From Burkholderia plantarii (GTDB taxonomy: Bacteria; Pseudomonadota; Gammaproteobacteria; Burkholderiales; Burkholderiaceae): 64,000 nucleotides of DNA. The stretch covers positions 744,001-808,000 of the forward strand of contig NZ_CP007213.1 in the NCBI RefSeq assembly GCF_001411805.1. Direction: 5' to 3'. Each line of letters opens with the position of its first letter. The first letter of the stretch is position 1. The position numbers were made by a program, and so were the translations under genes. The notes under the pieces are model-generated. The model worked only from the letters and a program-made list of their open reading frames with translations. It searched no databases and had not been told where the DNA came from. Below, piece after piece: positions 1-8,612 of this stretch.

Positions 1-604
1 CGAGCGCGATGATCACGCCGCCGCAGGCGCGATCGATCCAGGCCTTGCCGCGCCGGTAGGCGCCGGCCACGTCCGGGTGCGAGAGCACCAGCGCGACGCA
101 GCCGTACCACGACGACGACACCACCAGCACCACCGACAGCATCACGCCGAAGGTCGGCCACGCAACGTGCGCGGGCGTGGCCGAGGCGAACACGGCCGCG
201 AAGAACGCGATCGACTTCGGGTTGGCGATGTTGGTGGCCACGCCCTGCACGTAGGCGCGGCGGTGGCTGGTATCGGTGGCGCTGGCGGCCAGCGGGTCCA
301 CGGCGGGCGCGGCCGTGGCCTTGACGATCAGGCGCGAGCCGAACCAGATCAGGTAGCCGGCGCCGGCCACCTTCACCACCAGCGCGATCCACGGGAACGC
401 GGTAAACACGATGCCGACGCCGAGGATCGCGCAGCTGGCCCAGAACAGGTTGACCGAGACGATCCCGCCCACCAGCGCGAGCGCGGCCGGGCGCGTGGAC
501 GAGGCGGCCTTGTGCGCGACGGCGACGAAGTTCGGCCCGGGCGCGACCACGCCGACCACGTACACGGACAACACGGCGACGATCGCGTGCCAGTCGATCA
601 GCAT
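1..604 (-). CDS. LysE/RhtB-family amino-acid exporter (3' end outside window)
   Basis: Translating the minus strand from the ATG at 604 gives MLIDWHAIVAVLSVYVVGVVAPGPNF and continues open to the window edge, so the C-terminus is missing. The APGPN motif near residue 22 and the pattern of long hydrophobic segments separated by short basic loops are typical of the LysE/RhtB family of inner-membrane exporters for amino acids and their derivatives, usually about 205-210 residues. About 201 residues are visible, so little is missing. The substrate cannot be read from the sequence. It reads in the same direction as nadE, whose stop lies 28 bases upstream of this start, so co-transcription is possible. 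Confidence 0.85.
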   Translation of the reverse strand, partial: MLIDWHAIVAVLSVYVVGVVAPGPNFVAVAHKAASSTRPAALALVGGIVSVNLFWASCAILGVGIVFTAFPWIALVVKVAGAGYLIWFGSRLIVKATAAPAVDPLAASATDTSHRRAYVQGVATNIANPKSIAFFAAVFASATPAHVAWPTFGVMLSVVLVVSSSWYGCVALVLSHPDVAGAYRRGKAWIDRACGGVIIAL

Positions 605-632
605 GACGGCGCCTCCGTGAACGGCGCGGCGC

Positions 633-1496
633 TCATGCCACGCCGCCTTGCGGGTGCGGCCAGTCGAACGGCGTGTAGGGCAGCGCGCGCTTGTGGCGCG
701 TCAGGTCGTAGAAGCGCAGCACGGTTTCGTAGACGTGATCGTCCACCGGCTTGCCTTCGAGGAAATCGTCGATCTGGTCGTAGGTCACGCCGTAGGCGGT
801 CTCGTCGGGCAGCAGCGGGCGCAGCGCCTCGAGGTCGGCGGTCGGCACCTTCATCACGAGCGCTTCCGCGCCGCCGAGGTGGCGCGCCACCGCGCGCACG
901 CGGCGCTTGGTCAGGCCGGCGAGCGGCAGGATGTCGGCGCCGCCGTCGCCGAACTTGGTGAAGAAGCCCATCACCGATTCGGCCGCGTGATCGGTGCCGA
1001 TCACGATGCCGCGCCGCGCGCCGGCCACCGCGTACTGCGCGATCATCCGCTCGCGCGCCTTGACGTTGCCGTGGACGAAATCCTGCTGCGCCTCGTCGCG
1101 GAACGCCTGGCCGGCGGCCGTCACGGCGCCGAGCATCGCGTCGGCGGCGGGCTTGACGTCGATCGTCAGGTTCTCGTCGGCGGCCACGAAGGCGAGCGCG
1201 CGCTGCGCGTCTTCCTCGTCGCGCTGCACGCCGTAGGGCAGCCGCACGGCGATGAAGCGCGCGTCGTAGCCGCTCGCGCGCAGCCGCTCGACGGCCAGCT
1301 GCGCGAGGCGGCCGGCCGTCGACGAATCGACGCCGCCGCTGATGCCGAGCACGTAGGTGGCCAGGCCGGTCGAGCGCAGATAGTCGGCCAGGAAGGCGAC
1401 GCGGCGCTCGGCCTCGGCGGCGGCGTCGAAGCTCGGCGCCACCAGCAGTTCGGCGGCGATCGCGCGTTGCCGCGCGGCGTAGTCAGGGCGGGTCAT
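633..1496 (-). CDS. nadE: NH3-dependent NAD+ synthetase
   Basis: This 287-residue protein makes NAD+ from deamido-NAD+, ATP and ammonia in the cytoplasm, the last step of NAD synthesis. The PP-loop SGGVDSS lies at residues 53-59, followed by the family features GTDHAAE and FFTKFGDGGADI, which bind ATP and deamido-NAD. The length fits the single-domain ammonia-dependent NadE of enterobacteria, not the roughly 550-residue glutamine-dependent form with an added nitrilase domain. A GGAG about nine bases before the ATG supports the start. The EamA permease gene lies upstream on the same strand with a 39-base gap. Confidence 0.95.
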   Translation of the reverse strand: MTRPDYAARQRAIAAELLVAPSFDAAAEAERRVAFLADYLRSTGLATYVLGISGGVDSSTAGRLAQLAVERLRASGYDARFIAVRLPYGVQRDEEDAQRALAFVAADENLTIDVKPAADAMLGAVTAAGQAFRDEAQQDFVHGNVKARERMIAQYAVAGARRGIVIGTDHAAESVMGFFTKFGDGGADILPLAGLTKRRVRAVARHLGGAEALVMKVPTADLEALRPLLPDETAYGVTYDQIDDFLEGKPVDDHVYETVLRFYDLTRHKRALPYTPFDWPHPQGGVA

Positions 1497-1535
1497 CTCG
1501 GGGTAGCTCCGGAACGGATCAGGTCAGATCGCGCA

Positions 1536-2420
1536 TCATAAGCGCAAACGCGCGGCTCGGCGCGCCCGCGCCAGCGTGACCCCGGCCAGCGCCACCGCGA
1601 AGCCGGCCAGCTGCAGCGCGCCGAGCGTCTCGCCGAACAGCAGGTAGCCCTGCAGCGCGGCCAGCGGCGGCGCGAGGAACATCAGCGAGGTCGCGCGCGC
1701 GGCGCCGCCACGGCGCAGCAGCCAGACCAGCAGCACGATCGCGCTGCCCGAGAGCATTGCCACGCCCCACGCGAGCGAGAACCACAGCGTGGGCGAGGCG
1801 ATCCAGCGCGTCTCGCCGAGCGCGAGCGCGAAGCCGGCCGCCACGGCCGCCGCGCCGGCGTTCTGCACGGCCACGGTGGTGCGCAGGTCGGTCCGCGCGA
1901 CGGCGGTTTTCTGGTAGAGCGAGCCGGCCGTGATCGAGGCGATCGCCAGCAGCGCGACGAGCACCGTGAGCGCCGACAGCCCCGACGCCGCCGCCGGCGC
2001 GGCCAGCTTCGGCGCGAGCACCAGCGCGACGCCGGCCAGGCCGAGCGCCATGCCGGCCCAGCCGCGCGCGGGCAGCCGCTCGTCGAACAGCGGCACCGCC
2101 AGCGCGGCGGTGGCGAGCGGCTGCAGCGCGCCGAGCAGCGCCATCACGCCGGCCGGCAGGCCCTGCGCGACGGCCCAGTAGCTCGCGCCGAGATAGACAC
2201 CCTGCAGCAGCGCGCCCGCCAGCAGATGGCGGCCCCACTCGCGGCCGGCGGGCCAGCGCGCGCGCGTGGCGAGCGCGATCACGCCGAACAGCAGCGCGGT
2301 GCCGCCGAAGCGGGCCAGCAGATAGAGATTGGGATCGGCGTAGGGGTGGATCGCGCGGGCGACGACGAAGCCGGTGGACCAGAGCGCGACGAACGCGGCG
2401 GCGGCGAGCAAGGCGGACAT
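1536..2420 (-). CDS. EamA/DMT-superfamily permease
   Basis: A 294-residue, very hydrophobic protein with about ten predicted membrane segments, starting with LAAAAFVALWSTGFVVARAI, the usual first helix of EamA transporters. The two halves each carry an EamA-like repeat; the second begins near ALLAIASITAGSLYQKTAV. Such permeases export or import small metabolites, but the substrate is not readable here. There is no good Shine-Dalgarno before the ATG; it is chosen because it gives the complete first helix. It lies just upstream of nadE on the same strand. Confidence 0.85.
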   Translation of the reverse strand: MSALLAAAAFVALWSTGFVVARAIHPYADPNLYLLARFGGTALLFGVIALATRARWPAGREWGRHLLAGALLQGVYLGASYWAVAQGLPAGVMALLGALQPLATAALAVPLFDERLPARGWAGMALGLAGVALVLAPKLAAPAAASGLSALTVLVALLAIASITAGSLYQKTAVARTDLRTTVAVQNAGAAAVAAGFALALGETRWIASPTLWFSLAWGVAMLSGSAIVLLVWLLRRGGAARATSLMFLAPPLAALQGYLLFGETLGALQLAGFAVALAGVTLARARRAARLRL

Positions 2421-2654
2421 GCGGGGCGGGCCGCGACGGCGGCGGAACGGGAAAGCGCGCAGTATCTGCGCAGCGGCGCCGCGCGTCTTGTCAAAACCTG
2501 CACTCGCTCGCGGGCGGCGCGATGGCGTGTCGCCGGGGCCGGGCGCGATGGCGCCGGAGCGAGGCGCCGGCGCGGCCGGGCCGAGGTGGATGAGGCGCTG
2601 GCGAGGGCGGGCGCCGCCGGCCCATCCCGTCCCGGCCGCGTGGGACTGCCCGCT

Positions 2655-2849
2655 TCAGCCCAGCACGAAGGTCTCGCGCGACGCCACCGCCGCGAAGCGG
2701 CCGGCCGCCTCGTCGAGCCGCGCGGCCAGTTGCGCGTGCAGCCGGCGCGCCTCGTCGAGCGTCAGGTCGATCCAGTACGGATCACCCGCGCCGTCGTTGA
2801 GGCGGTTGGCGGAAAAGCGGATTTCGAGGGCGGTACTGGCTTCGGACAT
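2655..2849 (-). CDS. small conserved protein, 64 aa
   Basis: A short soluble protein beginning MSEASTALEIRFSANRLND and ending VASRETFVLG, with a central amphipathic helix rich in Leu, Ala and Arg. An ATG sixteen codons further upstream is also open, but the residues it adds are Arg/Ser-rich and look like non-coding sequence, so the internal ATG at 2849 is preferred. No domain is recognised. Coding-like third-position GC and the acidic/hydrophobic pattern suggest a real gene. It is divergent from the DeoR-type regulator at 3054. Confidence 0.6.
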   Translation of the reverse strand: MSEASTALEIRFSANRLNDGAGDPYWIDLTLDEARRLHAQLAARLDEAAGRFAAVASRETFVLG

Positions 2850-3053
2850 CGCGGGGGCTCCACGGCTGCGGTTGCTGACGAGCCGCGAGTGTAGCAACGG
2901 CGCGGCACGCGATTCGCGTCGGCGCGTGCAACAGACCGTTACGCGCCGCGTCGCGGGCGGACGTCTCGCGCACCTTGCCGAACGCTCACGGTCCTGTCAA
3001 GGAGCCGTACTACAATAGGCCGCCCGTGCCTTCGATGCACCCCGGATCGCTTC

Positions 3054-3815
3054 ATGCTCGCAGAACAACGTCACCAGTACATCCTGTCCGAACTGTCCCG
3101 CTCGGGCGCCCTGTCGGTCGCCGAACTCGTGCGCACGCTCGGCGTGTCGCGCGAAACCATCCGGCGCGACCTGAACGCGCTTGCCACGCGCGGGCTGGTC
3201 GTCACCACCCACGGCGGCGCGCTGGCCGCCGACCGCCGCGAGCCGAGCCTGTCCGAACGCGAGGCCGCCAACGCCGATGCCAAGCAGTCGATCGGCCGGC
3301 GCGCGGCCGACCTGGTGCCCGACGGCGCGTCGGTGCTGCTCGATTCGGGCAGCACGACCCATGCCGTCGCGCTGGCGCTGACCGACCGCCACCGCCTCAC
3401 GATCTACACCAACGACTGGCGCATCGCGTTCGCGCTCGCGCGCCGCAACGAGAACCGCGTGACGCTGCTGGGCGGCGAGCTGTCCGACGACGAGGACGCC
3501 ACCTTCGGCCTCGACACGATCCAGCAGCTCGCGCAGTACCACGTCGATTTCGCGTTCGTGGGCGCCGGCGGCGTGACGCAGGACGGCGACCTGACCGACT
3601 ACACGCGGATCGCCGCCGAGGTGCGCAGCCGGATGCTGGCGTCGGCCGCGACGGCCGTGGTGGTGGCCGATCATTCGAAGTTCGGTCGCGTCACGCCGGT
3701 GCGCATCAACGGCACCGAGAACACGCGCTATCTCGTCACCGACCGCATGCCCGAGAGGGCGGTGCGCCGCGCCGTGGCCTCGCGCGGGATCGAGCTGATC
3801 GTCTGCGAGGCGTGA
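3054..3815 (+). CDS. DeoR/GlpR-family transcriptional regulator
   Basis: A 253-residue regulator. The N-terminal winged helix (residues about 5-57) contains LSVAELVRTLGVSRETIRRDL, the DeoR recognition helix. The remainder is the sugar-phosphate-isomerase-like sensor with LLDSGSTTHAVALAL near 100 and VVADHSKFGR near 205, both typical of DeoR C-terminal domains that bind phosphorylated sugars. Proteins of this family usually repress a neighbouring sugar or polyol operon, but no such operon is adjacent: the next gene is a phospholipase D-like protein 223 bases away. A TACAAT hexamer at 3011-3016 could be a -10 element, though no good -35 is seen. Confidence 0.93.
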   Translation: MLAEQRHQYILSELSRSGALSVAELVRTLGVSRETIRRDLNALATRGLVVTTHGGALAADRREPSLSEREAANADAKQSIGRRAADLVPDGASVLLDSGSTTHAVALALTDRHRLTIYTNDWRIAFALARRNENRVTLLGGELSDDEDATFGLDTIQQLAQYHVDFAFVGAGGVTQDGDLTDYTRIAAEVRSRMLASAATAVVVADHSKFGRVTPVRINGTENTRYLVTDRMPERAVRRAVASRGIELIVCEA

Positions 3816-4038
3816 GTCTCGTGCGCCGGAGGCGGGGCTGACCCGATCCGGCGGATGGCCCTGGCGGACTTGCCGCGCGCCTGAACCGGGTGCGCGCCGA
3901 GTCCACCGCCGATGGCGGCGGCGCCGCGAATCGCCATGCGCTTTCATGTCGACGACACGAAAACGTCACGTCCGCGTCATCCCGCTGGCAAGCGCGCCGC
4001 CGACACTGGACGCTCCACCCGAGCCGAGGAGCGAGCCG

Positions 4039-5832
4039 ATGTCCGTCACCGTGCGCAGTTACCTGTCCCCGACCCTGGTCCTGCTGGCGTTCGACTGGCC
4101 GCCGGCGGCGAGCCGCGACGATTTCCTCGGCTTCGCGATCCGCCGCACGCCGGGCTTCCACAGTGCCGACGGCAAGACGCGCGCGGCCAGCAGCTGGCTG
4201 CCGAACCGGCTGACCTTCGACGGCCCGGTGGCCGACCCGCAGCGCGACGCGCCCACCGATCAGGCGCCGATCCAGAAGTTCATGTGGTGGGACGCGCGCA
4301 TCGATCCGCCCGATCGCGGCCAGTCGTTCCGCTACGACGTGCTCCCGGTGGTCGGCCGTCCCGACTCACTGCAGGTGCTCGACGGCGAGGCCGGTCATTG
4401 CGCGCTGACGCTGCCCGATCACGTGGTGGACGGCGTGGGCACCTGGTTCAACCGCGCGGTGGTCAGCTCGCAGGCGTTCGCGCGGCAGGTGGCGGCATTC
4501 GGCATCGGCGAGCACGACACGCCCACCGCCGCGCAGGCGCTCGCGCTGCGCACCTGGCTCGCCAACGACCTGCAGCAGGTGTTCGACCTGATGCTCGCGC
4601 CGGCCACGCGCGCGGTGTCGGCCGTCTACCACCTGACCGACACGCTGTGGGCGCTGCCTGCCTTCGAGGCGTTCGGCAGGCGGCACGGCGCCGATGCGCT
4701 CGCGATCGTCTACGACTCGCACGAGACCCGACGCACCGGCAAGCCGCCGCTGCCCTCGCCGAACCAGCCGGCCGTGGACGCGCTGCAGGGCCTCGCCACG
4801 CTCGCGCCGCGCGACCGCACGCGGATCATGCACGACAAGTTCATCGTGACCGACGACCAGGCCGTCGATCCGCATCCGGCCGTGCTGCTGACCGGCTCGG
4901 CGAACTTCACGACCGAGGGCCTCACCGAGCAGGCCAACGTGCTGCACAGCTTCGACTCGGCGATCCTCGCTGGGCTCTACAACGATCGCGCCCGCGCGCT
5001 GGCCGCGAACCCGTCGATCGCCGACACCGCGAAGCTCGCGAGCGGCTGGTCGGAACCGGTGCGGGTCGGCAGCGCGAGCGTGCGCGTGGCGTTCTCGCCC
5101 GAGCCCGGCAAGCGCCGCATCGAGATCGACACGATCGTCGCGGCGATCCAGGCGGCCCGGCATTCGGTGGTGTTCTGCCTGTTCATGCCGACCGACGCGG
5201 AACTGCGCGAGGCCTGCTTCGCGGCCGGCGACGCGGGGCGCATGATGTTCGGGCTGGTGAACCGGATCAGCGTGAAGCGCGCCGGGCAGGCCGACGCGGA
5301 CCGGCGCAACGGCAAGCCGATCAACACCACGCAGCTGGCGAACCTCGAGCTCTATCACCGCAGCCGCGACAACCGCGACGTGATCGACGCCGAGTACTTC
5401 TCGCCGGCCACCGTGCCGAAGGGTTTCGAACCGGAGCTGCGGCTGTTTCCGGGCGAGCCCGCGCCGTCGTATCCGCCCGTCGTGATCCACCACAAGTTCA
5501 TCGTGATCGACGCGGAAGGCGAGAACCCGATCGTCTATACGGGCTCGGCGAACATGAGCGCGAATTCCGAGCACGACAACGACGAGAACCTGCTCGAGAT
5601 CCGCGACCGGCGCCTGGCCGGCACCTATCTCGCCGAGTTCCTGCGGCTCTACGAGCACTATCGCGCGCGGGCGCTCGCGATCGAGGCCGCGCGCGGCGGC
5701 AAGGTCAATGCCGACGCGCATCCGGCGCTCGCGCTGCGGCCCGATTCGCGCTGGACGAAGAAGTATTTCGTGGCGGGCAGCCCCGAGGAGAAGGCGCGCG
5801 TTGCGCTGGCGACGCCGGAGCCGCGGGCCTGA
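4039..5832 (+). CDS. phospholipase D-like protein with two HKD motifs
   Basis: A 597-residue protein with two phospholipase D catalytic motifs. The first is HDKFIVTD (H265, K267, D272) followed by LTGSANFT; the second is HHKFIVID (H484, K486, D491) followed by YTGSANMS. Paired HKD motifs form one active site for phosphodiester cleavage or transfer in this superfamily. No signal peptide is seen, so the protein is probably cytoplasmic or exported by another route. An in-frame ATG exists 31 codons upstream, but AGGAG nine bases before 4039 supports the start used. The natural substrate (lipid, nucleic acid or other) is unknown. The GC-rich inverted repeat just downstream probably ends transcription. 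Confidence 0.88.
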   Translation: MSVTVRSYLSPTLVLLAFDWPPAASRDDFLGFAIRRTPGFHSADGKTRAASSWLPNRLTFDGPVADPQRDAPTDQAPIQKFMWWDARIDPPDRGQSFRYDVLPVVGRPDSLQVLDGEAGHCALTLPDHVVDGVGTWFNRAVVSSQAFARQVAAFGIGEHDTPTAAQALALRTWLANDLQQVFDLMLAPATRAVSAVYHLTDTLWALPAFEAFGRRHGADALAIVYDSHETRRTGKPPLPSPNQPAVDALQGLATLAPRDRTRIMHDKFIVTDDQAVDPHPAVLLTGSANFTTEGLTEQANVLHSFDSAILAGLYNDRARALAANPSIADTAKLASGWSEPVRVGSASVRVAFSPEPGKRRIEIDTIVAAIQAARHSVVFCLFMPTDAELREACFAAGDAGRMMFGLVNRISVKRAGQADADRRNGKPINTTQLANLELYHRSRDNRDVIDAEYFSPATVPKGFEPELRLFPGEPAPSYPPVVIHHKFIVIDAEGENPIVYTGSANMSANSEHDNDENLLEIRDRRLAGTYLAEFLRLYEHYRARALAIEAARGGKVNADAHPALALRPDSRWTKKYFVAGSPEEKARVALATPEPRA

Positions 5833-5888
5833 CGAAGCGGGAAGGCGGGAGGGCGGGAGGGCGGGAACCCGGAAGACGGGCGCGCGCG

Positions 5889-5923
5889 GAACGGGGCCCG
5901 GGCGCGGCGCCCCGGCCCCGTTC
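5889..5923. terminator. GC-rich inverted repeat between convergent genes
   Basis: GAACGGGGCC (5889-5898) pairs perfectly with GGCCCCGTTC (5914-5923) around a GC-rich loop that can extend the stem. It lies between the convergent ends of the PLD-like gene and the TetR gene and overlaps the TetR stop codon. No T-run follows, so it is a likely but not canonical terminator. Confidence 0.5.
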
Positions 5924-6611
5924 AGCGCGCGATGTAGCCGAGCACGCTGTCGGCGATCATGGTCCGGTGGCGCACGCGCAGACGCGGCGCCGACGGATCG
6001 CGGCCGAACGCGGCGCCGAACGTGTAGCGGTTCGACACGCGGTGGAAGCAGAACGAGCTGATCATCAGGTGCAGGTCGAACGCGTCGATGTCGGTGCGGA
6101 ATTCGCCGGCCTCGGCGCCGCGCACGAGCAGTTCCTCGATCGTCTTGATGATGCTGACGTTGCGGTTCTTGAACGACTTCAGCTGTTCGAGATATTTCGC
6201 GCCGTGGATGTTCTCGATCGAGACGAGCCGCACGAAGTCGCGATGCTTGTCGTGATAGTCGAACGTGAACTCGACGAGGCGGCGCATGCCCTCGGTGGGC
6301 GTCAGCTCGCCGATGTTCAGCTCGAGCTCGAGCGTGCGGATGTCGCCGTACACCTTCTCCAGCACCGCCTCGTACAGCCCTTCCTTGCTGTCGAAGTAGT
6401 AATAGAGCATCCGCTTGGTGGTGTTGGTGCGCTCGGCGATCGCATCGACGCGCGCGCCCGCGAGGCCCATCGCGGAGAACTCCTGGGTCGCGACCTCCAG
6501 GATGTTGCGCTTGGTCTGCTCCGGGTCGTACTTGCGCCGCGACTCGTCGCGGCGGCTGCCTCGGGCCGGCGTCGCGCCGTCGGGCGCATCGGCGTTGCTA
6601 CCTTGTTTCAT
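5922..6611 (-). CDS. TetR-family transcriptional regulator
   Basis: A 229-residue regulator. After a charged N-terminal extension of about 30 residues comes the TetR DNA-binding domain: ILEVATQEFSAMGLAGARV, then AERTNTTKRMLYYYFDSKEGLY (residues about 37-80). The larger C-terminal part is the ligand/dimer domain and resembles the TetR_C_33-like group (YHDKHRDFVRLVSIENIHG). The ATG at 6611 is chosen because upstream codons are Arg/Pro-rich and non-conserved in character. It is divergent from the aldehyde dehydrogenase across 386 bases, the common arrangement for a TetR repressor and its target; that link is inference. Confidence 0.92.
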   Translation of the reverse strand: MKQGSNADAPDGATPARGSRRDESRRKYDPEQTKRNILEVATQEFSAMGLAGARVDAIAERTNTTKRMLYYYFDSKEGLYEAVLEKVYGDIRTLELELNIGELTPTEGMRRLVEFTFDYHDKHRDFVRLVSIENIHGAKYLEQLKSFKNRNVSIIKTIEELLVRGAEAGEFRTDIDAFDLHLMISSFCFHRVSNRYTFGAAFGRDPSAPRLRVRHRTMIADSVLGYIAR

Positions 6612-6997
6612 GGGGTCGTGTCGGCGGCTGGATCGGCGCATTCTAGCATGCGGGTTCGGGGCTTCCGGGCACGCCGAAAGCGTGCCGCGCGCCACGCTGC
6701 GGGCCATGCCGAAAGCGCTGCCGGCCGGGCGCGGCGGCGGGCGATGCTCGGGATCCCGAAGGTCTTTTTGTTCTGCGCGACGGCGCCGCGCGCCGGTCGC
6801 GCCGATCCCGGGTTCGGCCCGATCGCGCCGGCTCTGGTATCGTCTGCCGACATGCAGCGCCATCCGGGCCGTCCGCGCGGCGTGCCGCGTACCCCGCGGC
6901 GCCGGCGGCCGCCCGCGCCGTCCCGCGTTGCGCGCCGGCCGCCCGATCGGCGGCGCCGCGCGGTCCTTCGCGAACCTTCATCCATGGCCAACCCATC
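6612..6997. other. intergenic region between divergent TetR and ALDH genes
   Basis: No convincing gene. It holds a short hairpin, GGCACGC at 6668-6674 with GCGTGCC at 6680-6686, that might be an operator. Near the 3' end a five-codon reading frame (MANPS, 6984-7001) overlaps the dehydrogenase start codon as ATGA. Confidence 0.5.
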
Positions 6998-8545
6998 ATG
7001 ACTTCCCCGCTGAATTCCGCGCCGACCGCCGCGTCATCCGTCTCCTCCCTGCTCGCCGGGCTCGGCGTCGATCTGGCCGCCCGGCGCGGCGAGGCGCTGA
7101 CCGCGCGCTCGCCGCTCGACGGCGCCGTGCTGGCCACGCTCGCGGCCGACAGCGCCGCCGACGCGGCACGCAAGATCGACGCCGCCCACGCCGCGTTCCT
7201 GCGCTGGCGCACGGTACCCGCGCCGCTGCGCGGCGAACTGGTGCGCGGCTTCGGCAACGTGCTGCGCGAGCACAAGGCCGCGCTCGGCCGCCTCGTCACG
7301 CTGGAGGCCGGCAAGATCGCCTCGGAGGGGCTCGGCGAGGTGCAGGAGATGATCGACATCTGCGACTTCGCGGTCGGGCTGTCGCGCCAGCTGTACGGCC
7401 TGACCATCGCGTCCGAGCGCCCTGGCCACCGGATGATGGAGACCTGGCATCCGCTCGGCGTCTGCGGCGTGATCTCGGCGTTCAACTTCCCGGTGGCGGT
7501 GTGGTCGTGGAACGCGGCGCTCGCGCTGGTGTGCGGCGATCCGGTGGTGTGGAAGCCGTCCGAGAAGACGCCGCTCACGGCGCTGGCCTGCGATGCGCTG
7601 CTCGCCAGGGCGATCCGCGCGTTCGACGCGGCCCACCCCGGCGTGGCGCCGGCCGAACTGAACCAGCTGCTGATCGGCGGGCGCGAGCTGGGCGAGGCGC
7701 TGGCCGCGTCGCCGCGGGTGCCGCTCGTCAGCGCGACGGGCAGCGTGCGGATGGGCGTCGAGGTGGCGAAGGTGCTCGGCGCGCGGCTCGCGCGCGGCAT
7801 CCTCGAACTGGGCGGCAACAACGGCATGATCGTCGCGCCGAGCGCGGACCTCGACCTGGTGGTGCGCGCCGTCACGTTCGCGGCGGTCGGCACGGCCGGC
7901 CAGCGCTGCACCACGCTGCGCCGGCTGATCGTGCAGCGCGGCGTGAGCGCGGCGCTGCTGCCGCGCCTGGAGACGGCGTTCGCGTCGGTGAAGGTCGGCG
8001 ATCCGCTCGAAGCCGACACGCTGGTCGGCCCGCTGATCGACCGCGCCGCGTTCGAGGCGATGCAGGCCGCGCTGGCCGACGCGCGCGCGCAGGGCGGCAC
8101 GGTGACGGGCGGCGAGCGCGTGGCGACGGGCGGCGCGGACGCGTTCTACGTGCGTCCGGCGATCGTGCGCATGCCGGCGCAGACGGCGGTGGTGACGCGC
8201 GAAACCTTCGCGCCGATCCTCTACGTGCTCGAATACGACACGCTCGACGAGGCGATCGCGCTGCACAACGGCGTGCCGCAGGGGCTCTCGTCGTCGATCT
8301 TCACCAACGACCTGCGCGAGGCCGAGCAGTTCATGTCGGCGGCCGGCAGCGACTGCGGGATCGTCAACGTCAACATCGGCACCAGCGGCGCCGAGATCGG
8401 CGGCGCGTTCGGCGGCGAGAAGGAGACGGGCGGCGGGCGCGAATCGGGCTCGGATGCCTGGAGGAACTACATGCGCCGCGCCACCAACACCATCAACTAC
8501 AGCCGCGAGCTGCCGCTCGCGCAGGGCGTGAAGTTCGACGTCTGA
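6998..8545 (+). CDS. amaB: ALDH7-type aldehyde dehydrogenase, probable L-piperidine-6-carboxylate dehydrogenase
   Basis: A 515-residue NAD(P)-dependent aldehyde dehydrogenase. ELGGNNGMI, with the general-base glutamate, is followed by GTAGQRCTTLRR with catalytic Cys304. This GNN/RCTT combination marks the ALDH7 (antiquitin) family rather than the common betaine- or succinic-semialdehyde types. Bacterial members oxidise alpha-aminoadipic semialdehyde, in equilibrium with piperidine-6-carboxylate, in lysine/pipecolate catabolism, so amaB is the best guess for function. No strong ribosome site precedes the ATG; the mini-frame MANPS overlaps it and may couple translation. The divergent TetR gene may control it. 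Confidence 0.88.
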   Translation: MTSPLNSAPTAASSVSSLLAGLGVDLAARRGEALTARSPLDGAVLATLAADSAADAARKIDAAHAAFLRWRTVPAPLRGELVRGFGNVLREHKAALGRLVTLEAGKIASEGLGEVQEMIDICDFAVGLSRQLYGLTIASERPGHRMMETWHPLGVCGVISAFNFPVAVWSWNAALALVCGDPVVWKPSEKTPLTALACDALLARAIRAFDAAHPGVAPAELNQLLIGGRELGEALAASPRVPLVSATGSVRMGVEVAKVLGARLARGILELGGNNGMIVAPSADLDLVVRAVTFAAVGTAGQRCTTLRRLIVQRGVSAALLPRLETAFASVKVGDPLEADTLVGPLIDRAAFEAMQAALADARAQGGTVTGGERVATGGADAFYVRPAIVRMPAQTAVVTRETFAPILYVLEYDTLDEAIALHNGVPQGLSSSIFTNDLREAEQFMSAAGSDCGIVNVNIGTSGAEIGGAFGGEKETGGGRESGSDAWRNYMRRATNTINYSRELPLAQGVKFDV

Positions 8546-8612
8546 CGCGCGGCAACGGGCGCGGCACGCGGCCCGTTCGACGCCGGGCGTCGACGGAACC
8601 CACGCAGGGCGC

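Noticed and set aside
3912..7001. Plus-strand frame of over 1,000 codons across the PLD-like and TetR genes
   Set aside because: Translation is Arg/Ala/Gly-rich and spans two real genes in other frames; this is typical of high-GC DNA.
8554..8577. AACGGGC/GCCCGTT inverted repeat between ALDH and reductase genes as a terminator
   Set aside because: The stem is short with a long GC loop and no T-run, so it is too weak to list as a terminator.
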